Positions 49,501 through 62,100 of a stretch of DNA of 64,000 nt are shown here, piece after piece; position 1 is the first letter of the stretch, and each line of letters opens with the position of its first letter. The translations under genes were made by a program, and so were the position numbers. The stretch covers positions 45,593,001-45,657,000 of the forward strand of contig NC_092524.1 of NCBI RefSeq assembly GCF_037038585.1, in the 5' to 3' direction. This stretch comes from Patagioenas fasciata. Lineage: Eukaryota > Chordata > Aves > Columbiformes > Columbidae. The notes under the pieces are model-generated. The model did no database searches. It was not told where the DNA came from and saw nothing but the letters and a program-made list of their open reading frames with translations.

Positions 49501-52500
49501 GAGGACAGTGTGTCTGTTGGCTCCTCAATCATGGCAACAATGCCTCATCACAAATTCTGTAAACCCTGAGCCCCTCAGTTCAGTAGCTAAAGTCAACTGC
49601 AACGCATTTAGCTACAGCCATCACACACAGCGATGGCGTCTCACCAGATTATCTTTGATGAGTTGTTGATAACGCAGGAAGATTTGCTGGCGACTCAAAA
49701 CAGATGTTTCTGACCAGTTCCAAAATGCCTTTTTGCAAGAAGCCACAGCTGCCTCCATCTCACTGTTTGTGGCTTTTGGTACACGGCTAACCACTTCATT
49801 TGTGGCCTGAAGGAAAAAACAAACCACCAAAACTCAATATTTTCCATCTTTCCTGCCAACCATTCAACAGTTGTTTCACACCATGCACCTAATATCCTTG
49901 TTCTACAAGGAACTGTACTTCTGAGAGGAGAGCACAAAGGAGACTCCTTTGTTGGTGCACGCAAAAGGCCTGGGCTACAACTGGAATAGTTCTGAAAATC
50001 TGCACTCTACACCTCTCAAGTTAGGCACCCAGAAAGCTACAAATGCAGTGCTGATTTCCAAGTTGGAGTTGAAGTGACTTGTCTGTCTCGAGGCTTCTAG
50101 ATAGTATAAGGCAAAGGTTCTGTGGACTGCAGTCGTTTTCCTCTGCATCATCTTGGTTCATCTGCTGTCCCTCTTGCACATTAAATGAGGCAAGGTTCCT
50201 CTGGAAGAAGCAGTACATGACCCTAGAGTTGGCACTGATGTTAGCTTACCGAGACCACTAGGCCAAAGTAAGGTTTTCACAAGCAACCTTAGTTCTATAG
50301 TATTTTAACTTTAAAAGCTTGTATTTGGTAGTTTAACCTCCTACTAATGCAGTCTTAAAAATTAAGTCTGCTTTGACTTGATAAAATGATCAGGACCATC
50401 TCTAAGAGAGAAACTACTCAAAACAAGAGAAAGAAAATTAAACACGAACATTGGTTGCCACATAAAGACCAAATGAGCTTCATGAACTTAGCACACTGTT
50501 CTGATCACTTCCACAAAGCAAATAAAAATAGGGCTTTACAGAGAAAAGCTTCAGAAACTGCTGTCCAAATGCTTACCTTACTGGTGGGGTCAGAACTCTG
50601 ACTGCAACCTCATTTCCAGTTGTCTTTTGTGGAGGACTCAGACAAGTACAAGTGTTACTGATCTAAGATTATTTTGCACTGCATAGCATCCAGACTCTGA
50701 ATTCACTGTGAATACTGTGGCTCACAGACAAAAGCTCTTTGAAAGGAGAGGAGCTTCAGCGGTCAGGATTTTTTTACCTTGGTCTGAAAGTGAAGGCAGT
50801 GACAGTCTCTGTCAGGACTTCACATTCATAGAATCATAGAATAGTTTGGGTTGGAACGGACCTTCAAAGTTCATCTGGTCCAATCTCCCTGCAATGAACA
50901 GGGACATCTTCAACAAGATCAGGTTGCTCAGAGCCCCGTCCAGCCTGGCTTTCAATGTCTCCAGGGATGGGGCATCTACCACCTCTCTGGGCAATCTGTG
51001 CCAGTGTTTCACCGTTCTCATTGTAAAAAGTCTAGCCTGAATCTCCTTTCCTTTAGTTTAAAACCATTACCACTTGTCCTGATTCAGCTGGCATCAAATC
51101 ACACCTGGTTGATTTCACATACAAGGTTAAAGAAACCCTTCAGAAATTTGACATACTAATCACAGAGCCTTTCTATGATAAAAAAAAAAAAATTGCAAGC
51201 AGAGTTTTAGCTTCCTTTCTGGAGATCAGGGTTTTGCAACACAGGGAAGATAAAGATCATCACTTTCCTAAGACTGGCATTTCATGTGAAAAGGAAATTG
51301 AGAAGCAATTACACAGTGCTAAATCCATCTTAAGGTCCAAGTATAAACCTTTCTTAAGAAACGTATATACTTTCCCCATTTACCAAATGCTGGAACAGAG
51401 GCACAGAACCTTGTTGCACAGTGATCGCTAATAGATAAGCTGAGCCCATTTCACTTACTGGGTTGTGGATATCAATCCATTCAGTAGTTTTGGACTCAAC
51501 AAACTTCCCATCAATGAAGAGTTTGGTTGTTGGCTGTGGAAGACAAAACACCGGACAGTGAGTGATCTTTGTCTCAAGGTGCCTACACACCAGTGCGCCC
51601 CATTACACGTAAGCCTTCATCATTTACCACTATGTTGCCCACTAGAGAGTCTAGATCCAGCATTTACAGGCATAAAATCAGACTTCTCCTGTGCCTCACT
51701 TGGTCCTGCAACTAAGAGCAAGGAACTGTCCTGGCAAACAGCACAGAAAACAGAACCTTCCACCTCAGATGCCAAGGAGAGACAAAGAGCGTTTGGAATA
51801 AGGTGTTCAGGTAAATGTAGGACAGAGAGCAAAGCAGAGGTGGAAGCTGTAACTAGCACTGGATAGGCAACAAAACCCTATAATGCAGGAAAACAGTATA
51901 TGTATAGACTATAAATTAAGAAACTAGAAACTGGGAGCTGAGAGTGGGGGGTAAGGGGAGAAAACTAGGAGAAAGCAAGAACCAGTTAATTATACCACAA
52001 AACTGTGGCTTGGGGAGAATAGATAAGAGGAAGGGGAAACAGATCTATTGTGTGAAGAGAAATGAGACAGATCAACAGAACTGGGATATAAACCCAAATG
52101 TACCAGGGAACTCTGTGAATAGACTAGGATGTGGAATTATGAGAGGCAGATGAGTATTCGGATGCTATCCAAGGTGTAATGAAGGGAAAAAGAACAGAGG
52201 AGGATTCAGGAAAATAATGGTGTTGGCTGGACAAGTAGTGACAGTGAAAAATAAATGAGTGAAACAAGTGAACAGCAATGAGTTGGGACAAGCTGAGAAA
52301 GCTTGGAGACGAGAAAGCTGGGATGAGAAGTATAAAGTAAGACTGTCAATGGATAAGCAGGACCTAGTGATTTGGGAGGTAACACCAGGAGAGGCTCAAA
52401 ACTGAAAAGCTGCGGATGATTATGTAGCTGGAATTACACTTGGGAGAGGCAGAAGTCTGTACCTGTGAAAACAGAGTCTTCTCTAGAATCTCGAAGGAAG

Positions 52501-53918
52501 CACAGGAAATCTGAGATCTGAGTCTTTTGAGTTTTCTGACTGAAAGAAAAGGTCTTCTAGTGCTGGTCTGAAGAATGATAAACTCCTACTGCTATCATTC
52601 ACTCAGACCAAGTGCCAAGTATCTGCAGTGGACCTACAAGCTCCAGTGCTTTATGACCCATGCAGACTTCAGTGCAATGGAATTTATGTTTTGTCAAATT
52701 GCTTTAAAACAATAGCTAGAAAATGGCACATATAACAAAAAATATCTCAAGCAAGGCAGGAAATGCTGAATTCCATAAGATCACCACCTTTTTTCTCAGT
52801 ACAGAATGAGCCTGCCATGGGAACAAGGACTGTAATAAAGGAGACTATTTGAAGAATCACAATTTAGCTGTTCAGAACTTGCAGAGTGTACAGCCACAGA
52901 TACCCGAAGAAAAAAGACACTATAACAGTTAAAGTTGTTAGATACTGTCCAAAGGAAATCACATCCTCTCTCTGCCATAAACAGCTGATATGAGACCATT
53001 GCGCACATCTTGAAACAATCTTCTTTCACACCTTACCATTAGGCGTATAATCTATATTAATTCTCACTAATCTTATTGAAGAGATACTATACATGGTAAA
53101 AGAAATCTAAAAATCAGGAAAAAATGGCTGGTGCGTATGTAGTAGAATGCGTGCTACATAAGGAACACGGGGAAAATAAACCAGGACGCCACTAACTGAA
53201 CTCCCACGCCGCCCGTGGGTGCAGCCCGCAGCGCTCGCTACAAGCAGTAACGGGGGCGATGCCAGGAGCGGCTGCAGCGCGGAGGGGCTGCCAAAGCGGG
53301 CGCTTCTTCGCTCCGTAGTCAACCAAACTGACATTGCACTTCTATCCCTTCCCTCCCCTTGCCCTCCGTGCGCGGGCAGTCCCGGAGATTTGTTCCTGAA
53401 GCGCCAGCCAGGAGCCACGGACAGGGGAAGGGAGCTGCAGAAACCAGCTCACAGGAGAAGCCCTGAGAGAAGTGTCCGGCTGGCTGCGGAGGGCAGCGGC
53501 GGCGCTTTCCCCCAGCCCGCAGCCTCTCCTCAGCCCGGGCCAAGCCGCCCCACAGGCCCCGCGGCCTCCGCCAGGTCCGCTCCGCGGGACGGGCACTTAC
53601 CACCGAGGAGGAGAAGGACGCGGCGGCTGAGGCGATCCAGGAGGTGCCGGCTCTCCACGGCAGCTGGACGGGAGGGAAAGCACAAACCAGCCCGGTTCCT
53701 CAGGGCTGCCGACTACCCCCACCCACCCCCACCGCGGCCCCATCGGCTACTCCCCGCTCGGGACCGGCCCACCCAAGAGGCCCCGGGGACAGGTGGGCCG
53801 CGACCCCCCTCCGCCTCCGCCCCGAGCCGCGGGACCCGCCACGGGGCCGGCGCCGCCGTCTCACCCTCAGCGCCACGCACCGCCCGCCCCAGGCGCCGCG
53901 CGCCACAGCCGTCGCCAT
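43547..53918 (-). CDS. ALDH6A1: Methylmalonate-semialdehyde dehydrogenase (acylating), complete
   Basis: Mitochondrial CoA-dependent aldehyde dehydrogenase converting malonate and methylmalonate semialdehyde to acetyl- and propionyl-CoA in valine and thymine breakdown. Exons in transcript order: 53918-53865, 53663-53601, 51533-51459, 49806-49645, 49048-48970, 48418-48116, 47409-47288, 47038-46849, 46156-45975, 44542-44363, 44188-44090, 43651-43547 (TAA). They join in phase to 1614 nt, 537 residues (human 535). The N-terminal 35 or so residues are Ala/Arg/Ser-rich without acids, as expected for a matrix targeting peptide. Family motifs: [25 protein letters not shown] (NAD-binding region), ISFVGSN, and the catalytic cysteine in [12 protein letters not shown] (Cys319, equivalent to human Cys317). 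The C-terminus VVMPTMGN matches the family end. Nothing is broken. Confidence 0.97.
50826..51090 (-). repeat. CR1 LINE 3' end in ALDH6A1 intron 3
   Basis: The + strand begins with CATAGAATCATAGAAT, the reverse complement of the terminal CR1 repeat ATTCTATGATTCTATG, so the element is on the minus strand. The minus strand also encodes the common CR1 ORF2 tail [29 protein letters not shown]. It is a 5'-truncated copy of about 265 bp, fairly well preserved and hence younger than the other LINE fragments. Confidence 0.92.
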
Positions 53919-54600
53919 CCCGGCCGAGGGTCGCTGCTCCGCGGCCCCCGACGGCACCACCGCCCACCCGGAGCACCGCCCCCGCGCGCTGATTGGCCTC
54001 TCGCTCACCGGCCTCGCCCGCTCCGCGCCCCCTCCGGCGGGGCCCTCGCGGCCTGTAGCCAATCGCCGTCAGCAAGCCCTTCCGATCCCGCCTTCCGCCC
54101 CTACCGCCCCCCGTGCCGGGCTGTGGATTGGCCGCGAGCCCCGATTGGCCGAGCACCGCCCAGCGGCGACGCCTCCTGGCGATCGGGGTGAGAGCGACAC
54201 GTGGGGTTCGGGGGTGGTTGGTTTTTCCTCTGTCTGGCTCGGCCGCGGTCACGACTCGTCACGTGAGGTGGGCAAGATGGCGGCTCCCGCGGACGGTAAG
54301 GCGCGGGGGATGGCGGCGCTGTCCCGCTCCCCGTCCCGCCGGCCGGGCCCGGGCGGTGCCTCACACCCCTTCCCATTCTCTTCCTCTTGCAGGCGCCGAC
54401 CTGGAGGCATCGCTGTTGAGCTTCGAGAAGCTGGACCGCGCCTCCCCGGACCTGTGGCCCGAGCAGCGTAAGTCCGGCGGGCCCATGGCCCTGTCCGCTG
54501 GGGCCGGGGACCGGGCCGGGGGGCTGCGGGCAGAGGCGCTGACCCGCCGCTGCCCTTCGTTTTGTTTTCCCAGTGCCCGGCGTCGCTGAGTTCGCCGCCT
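53180..54600. promoter_or_regulatory. CpG island, bidirectional ALDH6A1/LIN52 promoter
   Basis: A GC- and CpG-rich block covers ALDH6A1 exons 1-2 and LIN52 exons 1-3. The two start codons (53918 on minus, 54277 on plus) are separated by 358 bases. CCAAT/ATTGG boxes occur at 53992-53996, 54059-54063, 54127-54131 and 54144-54148. CACGTG boxes lie at 54198-54203 and 54260-54265. No TATA box is seen. Confidence 0.85.
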
Positions 54601-56167
54601 CCTTCAAAAGCGTGAGTGAGCACTGGTGTGGCTTTGCGGCTCTGGTCTGTCAGCGTAACTCGGTTGTAGCTTCAGGATGGGGTAGCATCATCCTTTCACC
54701 TTTATTATTTCTTTATATATCTATTTTTATACTTTATTCAATTTACTATAAATGAGTATAACATCTAGGAAAACATAACAGATTTAAAACTTTAGGAAAT
54801 CTCACTTTTCGTACTGACTTTGGCTTCCAGGTGGTAGTGTGCTGATTTTAACTCTGGGCCAGAGAGAGCTAGAAAACAAGGTTAAACGTAAAAATATCTC
54901 GGCAGAGCACCAGGAAAACTCTTATTTTTTGCTGTCAATGTAACTAGTTTTCAATATGAGGTCAGATTGCGATGTATAATTCTAAAAATGCACTTATTTG
55001 AGCTTGAACTTTTCTCTCAAAACAGCCTATTACAAGTTCTCCTCCCAAATGGATGGCTGAATTGGAAAATGATGATATCGACATGTTAAAGGGTGCGTAT
55101 GGACATTGTGGGCAGGAAGTAACATTGCCAGAGCACATGGGAATTCAGTATTTTCTTAAGAGGCTTAAACGACTTGTTCTTTAAATGTTCTGGAGGTGGC
55201 CCTGTGGCTTCAGGTCTCTAGCACTCACGTTTCCAGAATATCTAGCTCAGGAGTCTCTTGTTAATGATATATATTTTTCATTAATCCAGTTATCTGTAAG
55301 GGAATATCCAGATGTCAGTGGTAGGCTGATTTTTCAGAGCAAGCATAGGAGAACTAGTTGAAACAGTGTAATGTTACATATATTTCACTTACCTCGCTTA
55401 TCAGTCTCTCACTGCATAAGTATAGTGGGTGTCTTCTGTATTTTGAGTAGTGTCATGAATTTTTTGGTGGGCCTCAGCCAACCGAACTTGGTGAGCAGCT
55501 TAGACTTGTTGATTGACGTGTTCAGAGATGCTGTATGCATGTGTCTTCACTTACAAATCCAAGATCTCTAACCAAGCAGTAAGGCTGTATGAGCAAGCTA
55601 CAGAAGGGCTAGCTAGTGTGTAGATTTGTTGCATGTTATAACTATTAGTTTGCAGTAAACATCCTTGAGTGGGCTGTCTCTCATGTGAATTTCAGATAAG
55701 CTGTTCCAAAGTGAAAGTGGAAGAAATAAACTTTGACTTGCTGCAAGAAATGTGCTTAAACCCACATTAGTATACAGTAAGTCCATTCTCTTGCATACTC
55801 TTTTGTAGCTTGCTCACATAGCAATGTGAATTTATAAGAACTTCCAAAGTATGGGGCAAGTTGCTCATTTCAGTGGTGGCAGATTACAGTATAAACCAGA
55901 TCTGTGGCTTTTTCAGTAGAGAAAGCTGGTCTTTTCTTAGTGTATTAAAATCAGTTTGAATTTTGAACTCTGTTCACTGGAAATAAATCTTCTCAGAAGT
56001 GACTTGAAAGTGCTCTGTGAAGTAGTAAACCAGTAAACTGTCGCTAGAGTGCTACAGACAGTGTTCACACTTTTCTCTCTTAGAACTGGGGAGCCTCACT
56101 ACAGCCAACCTGATGGAAAAAGTCCGTGGCCTGCAGAACCTGGCTTACCAACTGGGACTGGATGAAT
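54277..56167 (+). CDS. LIN52: DREAM/MuvB subunit LIN52, exons 1-5 (3' end off window)
   Basis: Small subunit of the MuvB core; it links LIN9/LIN37/LIN54/RBBP4 to p130/p107 for quiescence repression and to B-MYB later in the cycle. Exons: 54277-54295, 54393-54467, 54574-54611, 55026-55092, 56084-56167. Phases join, giving 94 codons plus one base. The LxSxExL pocket-protein motif is residues 14-20 (LLSFEKL), and the DYRK1A target serine is Ser24 in RASPDLWPEQ (human Ser28). Exon 4 carries TSSPPKWMAE and exon 5 LTTANLMEKVRGLQNLAYQL. The human tail of about 18 residues (REMTRGKF...) was not found before the right edge, so the last exon lies beyond it. The ATG at 54277 is the first in frame; no equivalent of the longer human start MGWK is present. 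Confidence 0.95.
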
Positions 56168-59100
56168 GTAAGTGCTGTATGCAGACCTGGCAGACCACAC
56201 TGCAGATCTTTCCGCTGAAGTGTGTGCTCATGGTACATTTGTAGCTGGAAAAATGTTGGCAAGTTTGGCAAGTGTCTGATAGTAATAGTGACAGACAAAA
56301 GAGGATGTGAGAGTGAGGTAACATCTCTAACTTACAGCCTACCTGTATGGGAGAAACAGCAGAAATAACAAGAGGTCACATGACAGCCTGATGTTGTCTA
56401 GTGGCACAGAGACTTCTGTTCCTGACTTAACGTTGCCTTAGATAAATCAGGTCACTTTGCTTAATTTCCCACTCAGATACTAAATCTATTTCTCAGAATA
56501 CTTGTGGCAGTACTTCAGTCAAACTTCATGCGCTGCCTCCACAGTGAAACTTTCACTTGTGCATTGGGTTGTCCTGTCCTTAGTGTTTGTATTATTTTCT
56601 GCTTCTGGAACTGTTTTATTTTGGTGTTGTTTGTTTTTTTTTTTTTTTTTTCTACACTGGATTGTGTCAGGAGGTGATGTTATTGAGTACTAAAGCTGAC
56701 CTTCATCCTGCTTACAAACAGCAAATTTTTATCAGTTTTTTGAAGAAGGACCTGATTACATCTTCACATTCAGGACTCTGTTGTTAACGGATTGATCCAG
56801 CTTTGAGGATTTCAAGAATATTGTGTTTCTTTTAAATGCTACCTGTATGTATGGACACATTGAATTTTTTTCTGCTTAAGTTCGCTCTAGCGTAGACCTT
56901 AGTTGCAGTTACTCTTGTGCTACACAAAGCACTAAAAGTTTTAAACCTTAGGGGTCTTTTACCTTCCTTTCAGTCAATAACAAGAAGCAGTAATAAACCT
57001 TTGTAGTCTTCCTGACTGTAAACCTAGGATATCCTAATGACGCCTTATTAACGAATCATTTAGCCTATTTTAACACACTCCCTGCAAGCTTATTTTACTT
57101 TCAGTGCTGACATCTGTTAAGACTGTGGAAAGCATTTAGTGGTGTAGAAGTATAACAATCTAAAACTGAGTCAAATACAAAGATTGGCTGATGATTTGCT
57201 TTCTCAGTTAAGTTGTATGCTTAAATGTCAGACAGCTTTGTCCTGCTAATGGAGCTTAAGCAGAGCCTGAGTTACATTGATGCTACCAAGGTGGTTGCTT
57301 CCTTAGCAATATTTGTTGCATGCATTTCCATTTATTTTTTCTGAAAATGAATAAATACAGAAAGAAGACAAAGTGAGCAAACGAATGAAATATGAGGTTA
57401 TAACCTTTAGTCTGTAGTAACTGAAATATTGAATTTTCAAGCTGTATGAAAGCTCTCCATGTTTGTAACTTCTTCTCACTAAAGTCTATTTTCCTTTAGG
57501 CTATATTACACTCTTGCTTTGTGTGTCATATATTTACCTTAGAAAACTTTCACAGAAAATTACATATGGAGTTTGAACACAGCTTCTCAGGATTGTTTTT
57601 CCTAATACTGTCTTTAAGTTATTTTCTCTTACAAACTAAAGTGAGAGAACAGGAAGAAAAATCCAAAAGATCTCTTAATTAAAGTTAAGGGTCTTGTGGT
57701 TTTGGTCCAGAGGTATTTGATATGATTATATCTTTATGTATTGAAATTTAATGGTCCCATTTTGACTTGACTATCGATTGAAACTGGCTGTCGAAACTGG
57801 GCTTGAAACCACCTCTGACAAGTCTCCTCTAGATGGCAGCGTGAGGCTTCACAGAGAAGTCTTGCTGCTTTTGTATAAAACTCTACTGTTTTCAGTCATG
57901 ATTTGAACTTCTTCTTTCCAAGATTGTTTTTTGTGACATTTGCTGTTGTGAATGTGCGCTGTGGTTTTTGTTTTCTTGGAGGTTTTTTTGCATTATTTTC
58001 AAAGATTTTATCTGTATTGAGTGTGAGAAACAATTCTGTTGCATTGTTGTCAGATTTTCCTTCTAATTCTCCTCTTCTACATTTCATCTCAAATCCTTTA
58101 TATTTTTTAAAGACTTGTGTTTTCATCCAAGTTATTGGTAAAATGCTGTGCAGGACCAGAGTGATTCCTGCAGCATTCCATGGCAAATGTATCCATTGGG
58201 TTACTTTGTAGTTATGTTGCGAGGGCTGTTACTGAACCAGTTCACAGCACACTTGATGTTGATTTTGCATTAGAATTCATTAGGCAAAGTGACATGTGGG
58301 ACAAGGTGCCTTTTGAAAAATGTATTCATCAAGGTGCTATTGCTGCACTAAAATTGAAATCTGAGAAACTGATTTGAGATTAAGTTTGATAAATTCATAA
58401 TTACTGAATTACATGCCTTGTTTCTTAAATTCATATGAACTGTCTTACTATTTTGTCTATATAAGCGGGCTTTCCTGACAAATTTAAAACAAATGTATTG
58501 AATGCTTTGTCCATCTTCAGTGCTTTCATCTAGGAACAGCTGAATACTACTTTCTGGATTCCACATTCTTATTATATATCATTCCTGCTGTCCCTAACTT
58601 TTTGGCCATGGATTTCTCAGTTCCTCTTTTCGTTGCTTGCTTCTCACAGGTTTCTGTTCTTTACAACTTTCTCCCCTCTCTTTTCCATAGGTTTACCTGT
58701 ACTTTCTGTACGCTTGGCTATTTTGTTGAATGCCCTGTGTCTTCTGTGAATCAAATGACGTTGTTAACATATAACTTAAGTTTTCTTTCCAACTTGTTTG
58801 GCACCTGGTTTGATTTACAGTTGTCCTCCACTTTTAAAAGTAGCCAGTTTTACAGTCACTGCTATTTCACTTGTCTGTGCTTTAAGCTACATATTCTTAT
58901 GTGATTTAAATGATTATATCTTAATTAGTGCAGAGTTCTGTGGAAGTTTTTCTTTATCAGGTGAAACTGAATAGGCTTGTCCTCCTTGGATTGTAACAGT
59001 GAGTTCAAGAAACAGTTGACTAGAAACTTGAGAGCTGACTTTTACTGTTAGAGGTCTGAGATAGACTGACTGTCATTCAGGCTGGAGTAAGGCTGCTGGA

Positions 59101-62100
59101 GCTTCCTCTGATATTTTGTGTGGGCACCCGAGGAGTCGGGGTTCTTACCCTCTGTTGTGATTTCTGTGCAGTGTAGCATGGACCTGTTTAGGCTGCAGTA
59201 GCTTGATCTGCTGACACATCAATCTCTGAGTGTGTGGGACGATAATGTCAAAGGAGACCTTTGACAAATGAAATGGTTACTGCTATTTTTGATAAAGCCA
59301 GTTTCCCTCTTCCTTGTCTGGAGTTCAGTTACTTCTTTCTGAATAAGGTAACTGGTGATCTGTTCAGTCATGTTTCCAATTTTTCTAGCTTCAGTAGTAC
59401 CTAATACAGTTAGTTCCTACTCAGTTGCTTATTTTTTGTGTTGTTTTACCTTTGTAGTTTAAAAAGACTTCTGTTTGGCATTTCTTTTAATCAAATGGGT
59501 AAGTGAGCACCTTGCTTTTTAAAAATATATTTCTGACTGCTGGCTGCACGATCTCCTGTACTTCCATTTCTGGTTTACTAAGATGCAGACCATTAAACTG
59601 TCAATAAAAGATGGGTTTTCTTCCATAAATCAGAATTTCTTATTTGCACCATTTAATTTGCTGATGACTTGCACTGAAGATCTTTCTTGTGGATCAGAAA
59701 GGATCTCCAAGGTGACCATGGGGAATGCTCTCCTTCTAGCATGCTAATAGGTGGATTCTTGCTCACTCACGTCTGTTCCTTGCAGAATATTCTTCCCTTA
59801 GCACAGAATTCACCTAAAGGATACCCTTCCTTGAATGAAGCAGGATGTTTGCAGCATGAACCAATGATTTAATTATTGTTTTTCAATTCTGCTCTTAAAG
59901 GATGGGCTATACTTATGGCTCTGGTTTGTGTTTTTATTCTTTGCTACAAGGTGGTTCAGGAGTTTTCCAGTAGCTTCCAGGCTCAGGAATTGGTATCACT
60001 AATGAAATCTTTGAAAAATAAATTGTTTTTCAGCACCTCTTCTGAGGTTTCAGCTTGTGTTTCCTTGCCTCCTTTTTAAGCTATGTAAAATTCTACCTTG
60101 CCCTCTTGCTTGTTACTGCTCTTCTCTTTTTGCTTCAGTTCTCTCATTAGAGCTGCTGTTTTACTTCTGTTAAGAGTTTTTATTGGTTGGAATACATTGA
60201 AAATGTTTTTACTATTAAAAATCCTGCTTTATGTGGATTTTGCTTTCCCCGTTAATGTGAGTATTGTAAGGGTGGGAGGAAGAACAGGGCTCAGGGAACA
60301 CACCTGCTTTTAACAGTTCATGTAGTTACGGTGACTTTGTGAGACATGGTATCACTGTTGAATGTGAGCTGCAGCTGGTCAGTGACTCTTTTCTCTCCTG
60401 TTGGCAGAAATCTGTGTGTGTGGGGAAAGGTATAGGCATATTGTCTTGTTGCGGGTTTTGCAGCCCCTTTCCTTGGAGCAGGGTAGTGAGCACTGCAGAA
60501 TGAGGAGACCACAGCTGATGTGGCAAGCAAGAGGGAGGTTGTTCTTATCTGGGAACCTTGTCACAGGTCCCAACTCAGTGCTTGTGCCCACAAAGCAAGT
60601 TTCAAAGCCGTTTGTGTAAATAACTGCAAATTTAGATATGCAGTTCTGTTTTTTTCACTGTATGACTCATTACAGCTTCCAGAGCAACTGTGTCAAAGTT
60701 GACCTTAGAAGATTTTGAAAGTCTTGGCTTCATGAGGTAGCAGCTCTGGGAAGTGTATACATTGCTAGTACACAGACTTAACTTGGTGTTTTTTATTATC
60801 CTTGGTTGCAGTTATTGTTAAAGATCTGCCCTGTCATCCTTTTGAATATACATGTACAGTGGGGTGTATCTAAGAACTACATACATGAAGAAAAATATGT
60901 TTTTCTTAAAAAAAAAAAGCGGGTTCCTTCCCCCTAAGCTCCACCAAACTTTGTGACAAACCTATGTGTAAATATAACAGGTAGGGTGGGGAAGCGGGAA
61001 AAGCAACATGTCACTGAAGATAGGTGGTTGTCCAGGGACGTTCTGAAGTCCCTGCTATTACTTCCCTGTGAATCTCTGATGTTTTTCAGATGACACCTGC
61101 TATACTGGTTCGGAAGTCCTAAAATGTATATATATACATACCTGATATCACAGACATGTTTATAAAATCTCTCTGATGCCAGAGAGATTATCTGGCTCCT
61201 ATGCTATCACAATATAGCTTTGGTGGTATAGCTTTTTCAGGAAGTCTTGCACTGGCAATTCTTTTAAAGGCCTGATATGTTTGTGGAGGTAGTGGTGTTT
61301 TTGTGCAGTATCTGCCTTAAATATTAGAAAATGTGGGATAACTGACCCCACAGGTGTGAATACCATTTATGGTTTTCCCATCAGTGCTTTTTGCTAGTGT
61401 GCTCTTTTACGCTAGATTAATTCTTTATTTGGAATTGAAGATGGTTTGTGCTTTTCCTCCTGTAAAATTAGGAATGTAAGAATGACTCCGTTATCTGATA
61501 TCAAATCCTCACACTCTTTCAAGAGCAATAAGACATTTACTGAACATGCTCAACCAAGTCTCCCTATATATAGTCCCTCATGGTTTTGTGTGCCCTGACT
61601 TTCACCGGATTTTAGCAACTTTGCTCCTGTTTTCTTTGTAACGCTGATTTATTTTCTGTATGTGTTCAAGCAAATAAAATACCAAGGGTGCAGTGGAATC
61701 GCTATTTAATGCTACCAATCAAGGGCTCGAGAATCAGACCTGGATGACCTGGGAGATGTCAGGTGAACAGCAGAAAGTTGACCATCTTGTAGCACCACAG
61801 ACTGAAAAAGGAGAAGTCAGGGTTTAGTCAGTCAGTGATAGTTTTCCTTGATATTAAGCATGAGTAGATGACTTGGAGTTTTTAGGCTGGAGACAACTGG
61901 TGCAGTACGTGACAAAAACTGATTAATGCAGAGAAGGTGTGAATAGGGAATGAATCTCCACTGTTTCTTGTAGGATGGGAGCCAGAGAGATTAAAATAGT
62001 GTGTCAGGACAGACACGAGGAGATACTTGTGCTGTGTGGTAAAGTCAGAACTCATCGCTGCTGAAGGTTGGGGATGCAGAGTTTATCTCACTCAGTAAAT

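Noticed and set aside
50812-51021. Minus-strand frame resembling a protein tail ([20 protein letters not shown])
   Set aside because: It is the remnant of CR1 LINE ORF2, already listed as a repeat.
53219-54607. Several long open frames on both strands at the ALDH6A1/LIN52 promoter
   Set aside because: They are GC-driven and overlap verified exons in other frames; composition is low-complexity Pro/Arg/Ala.
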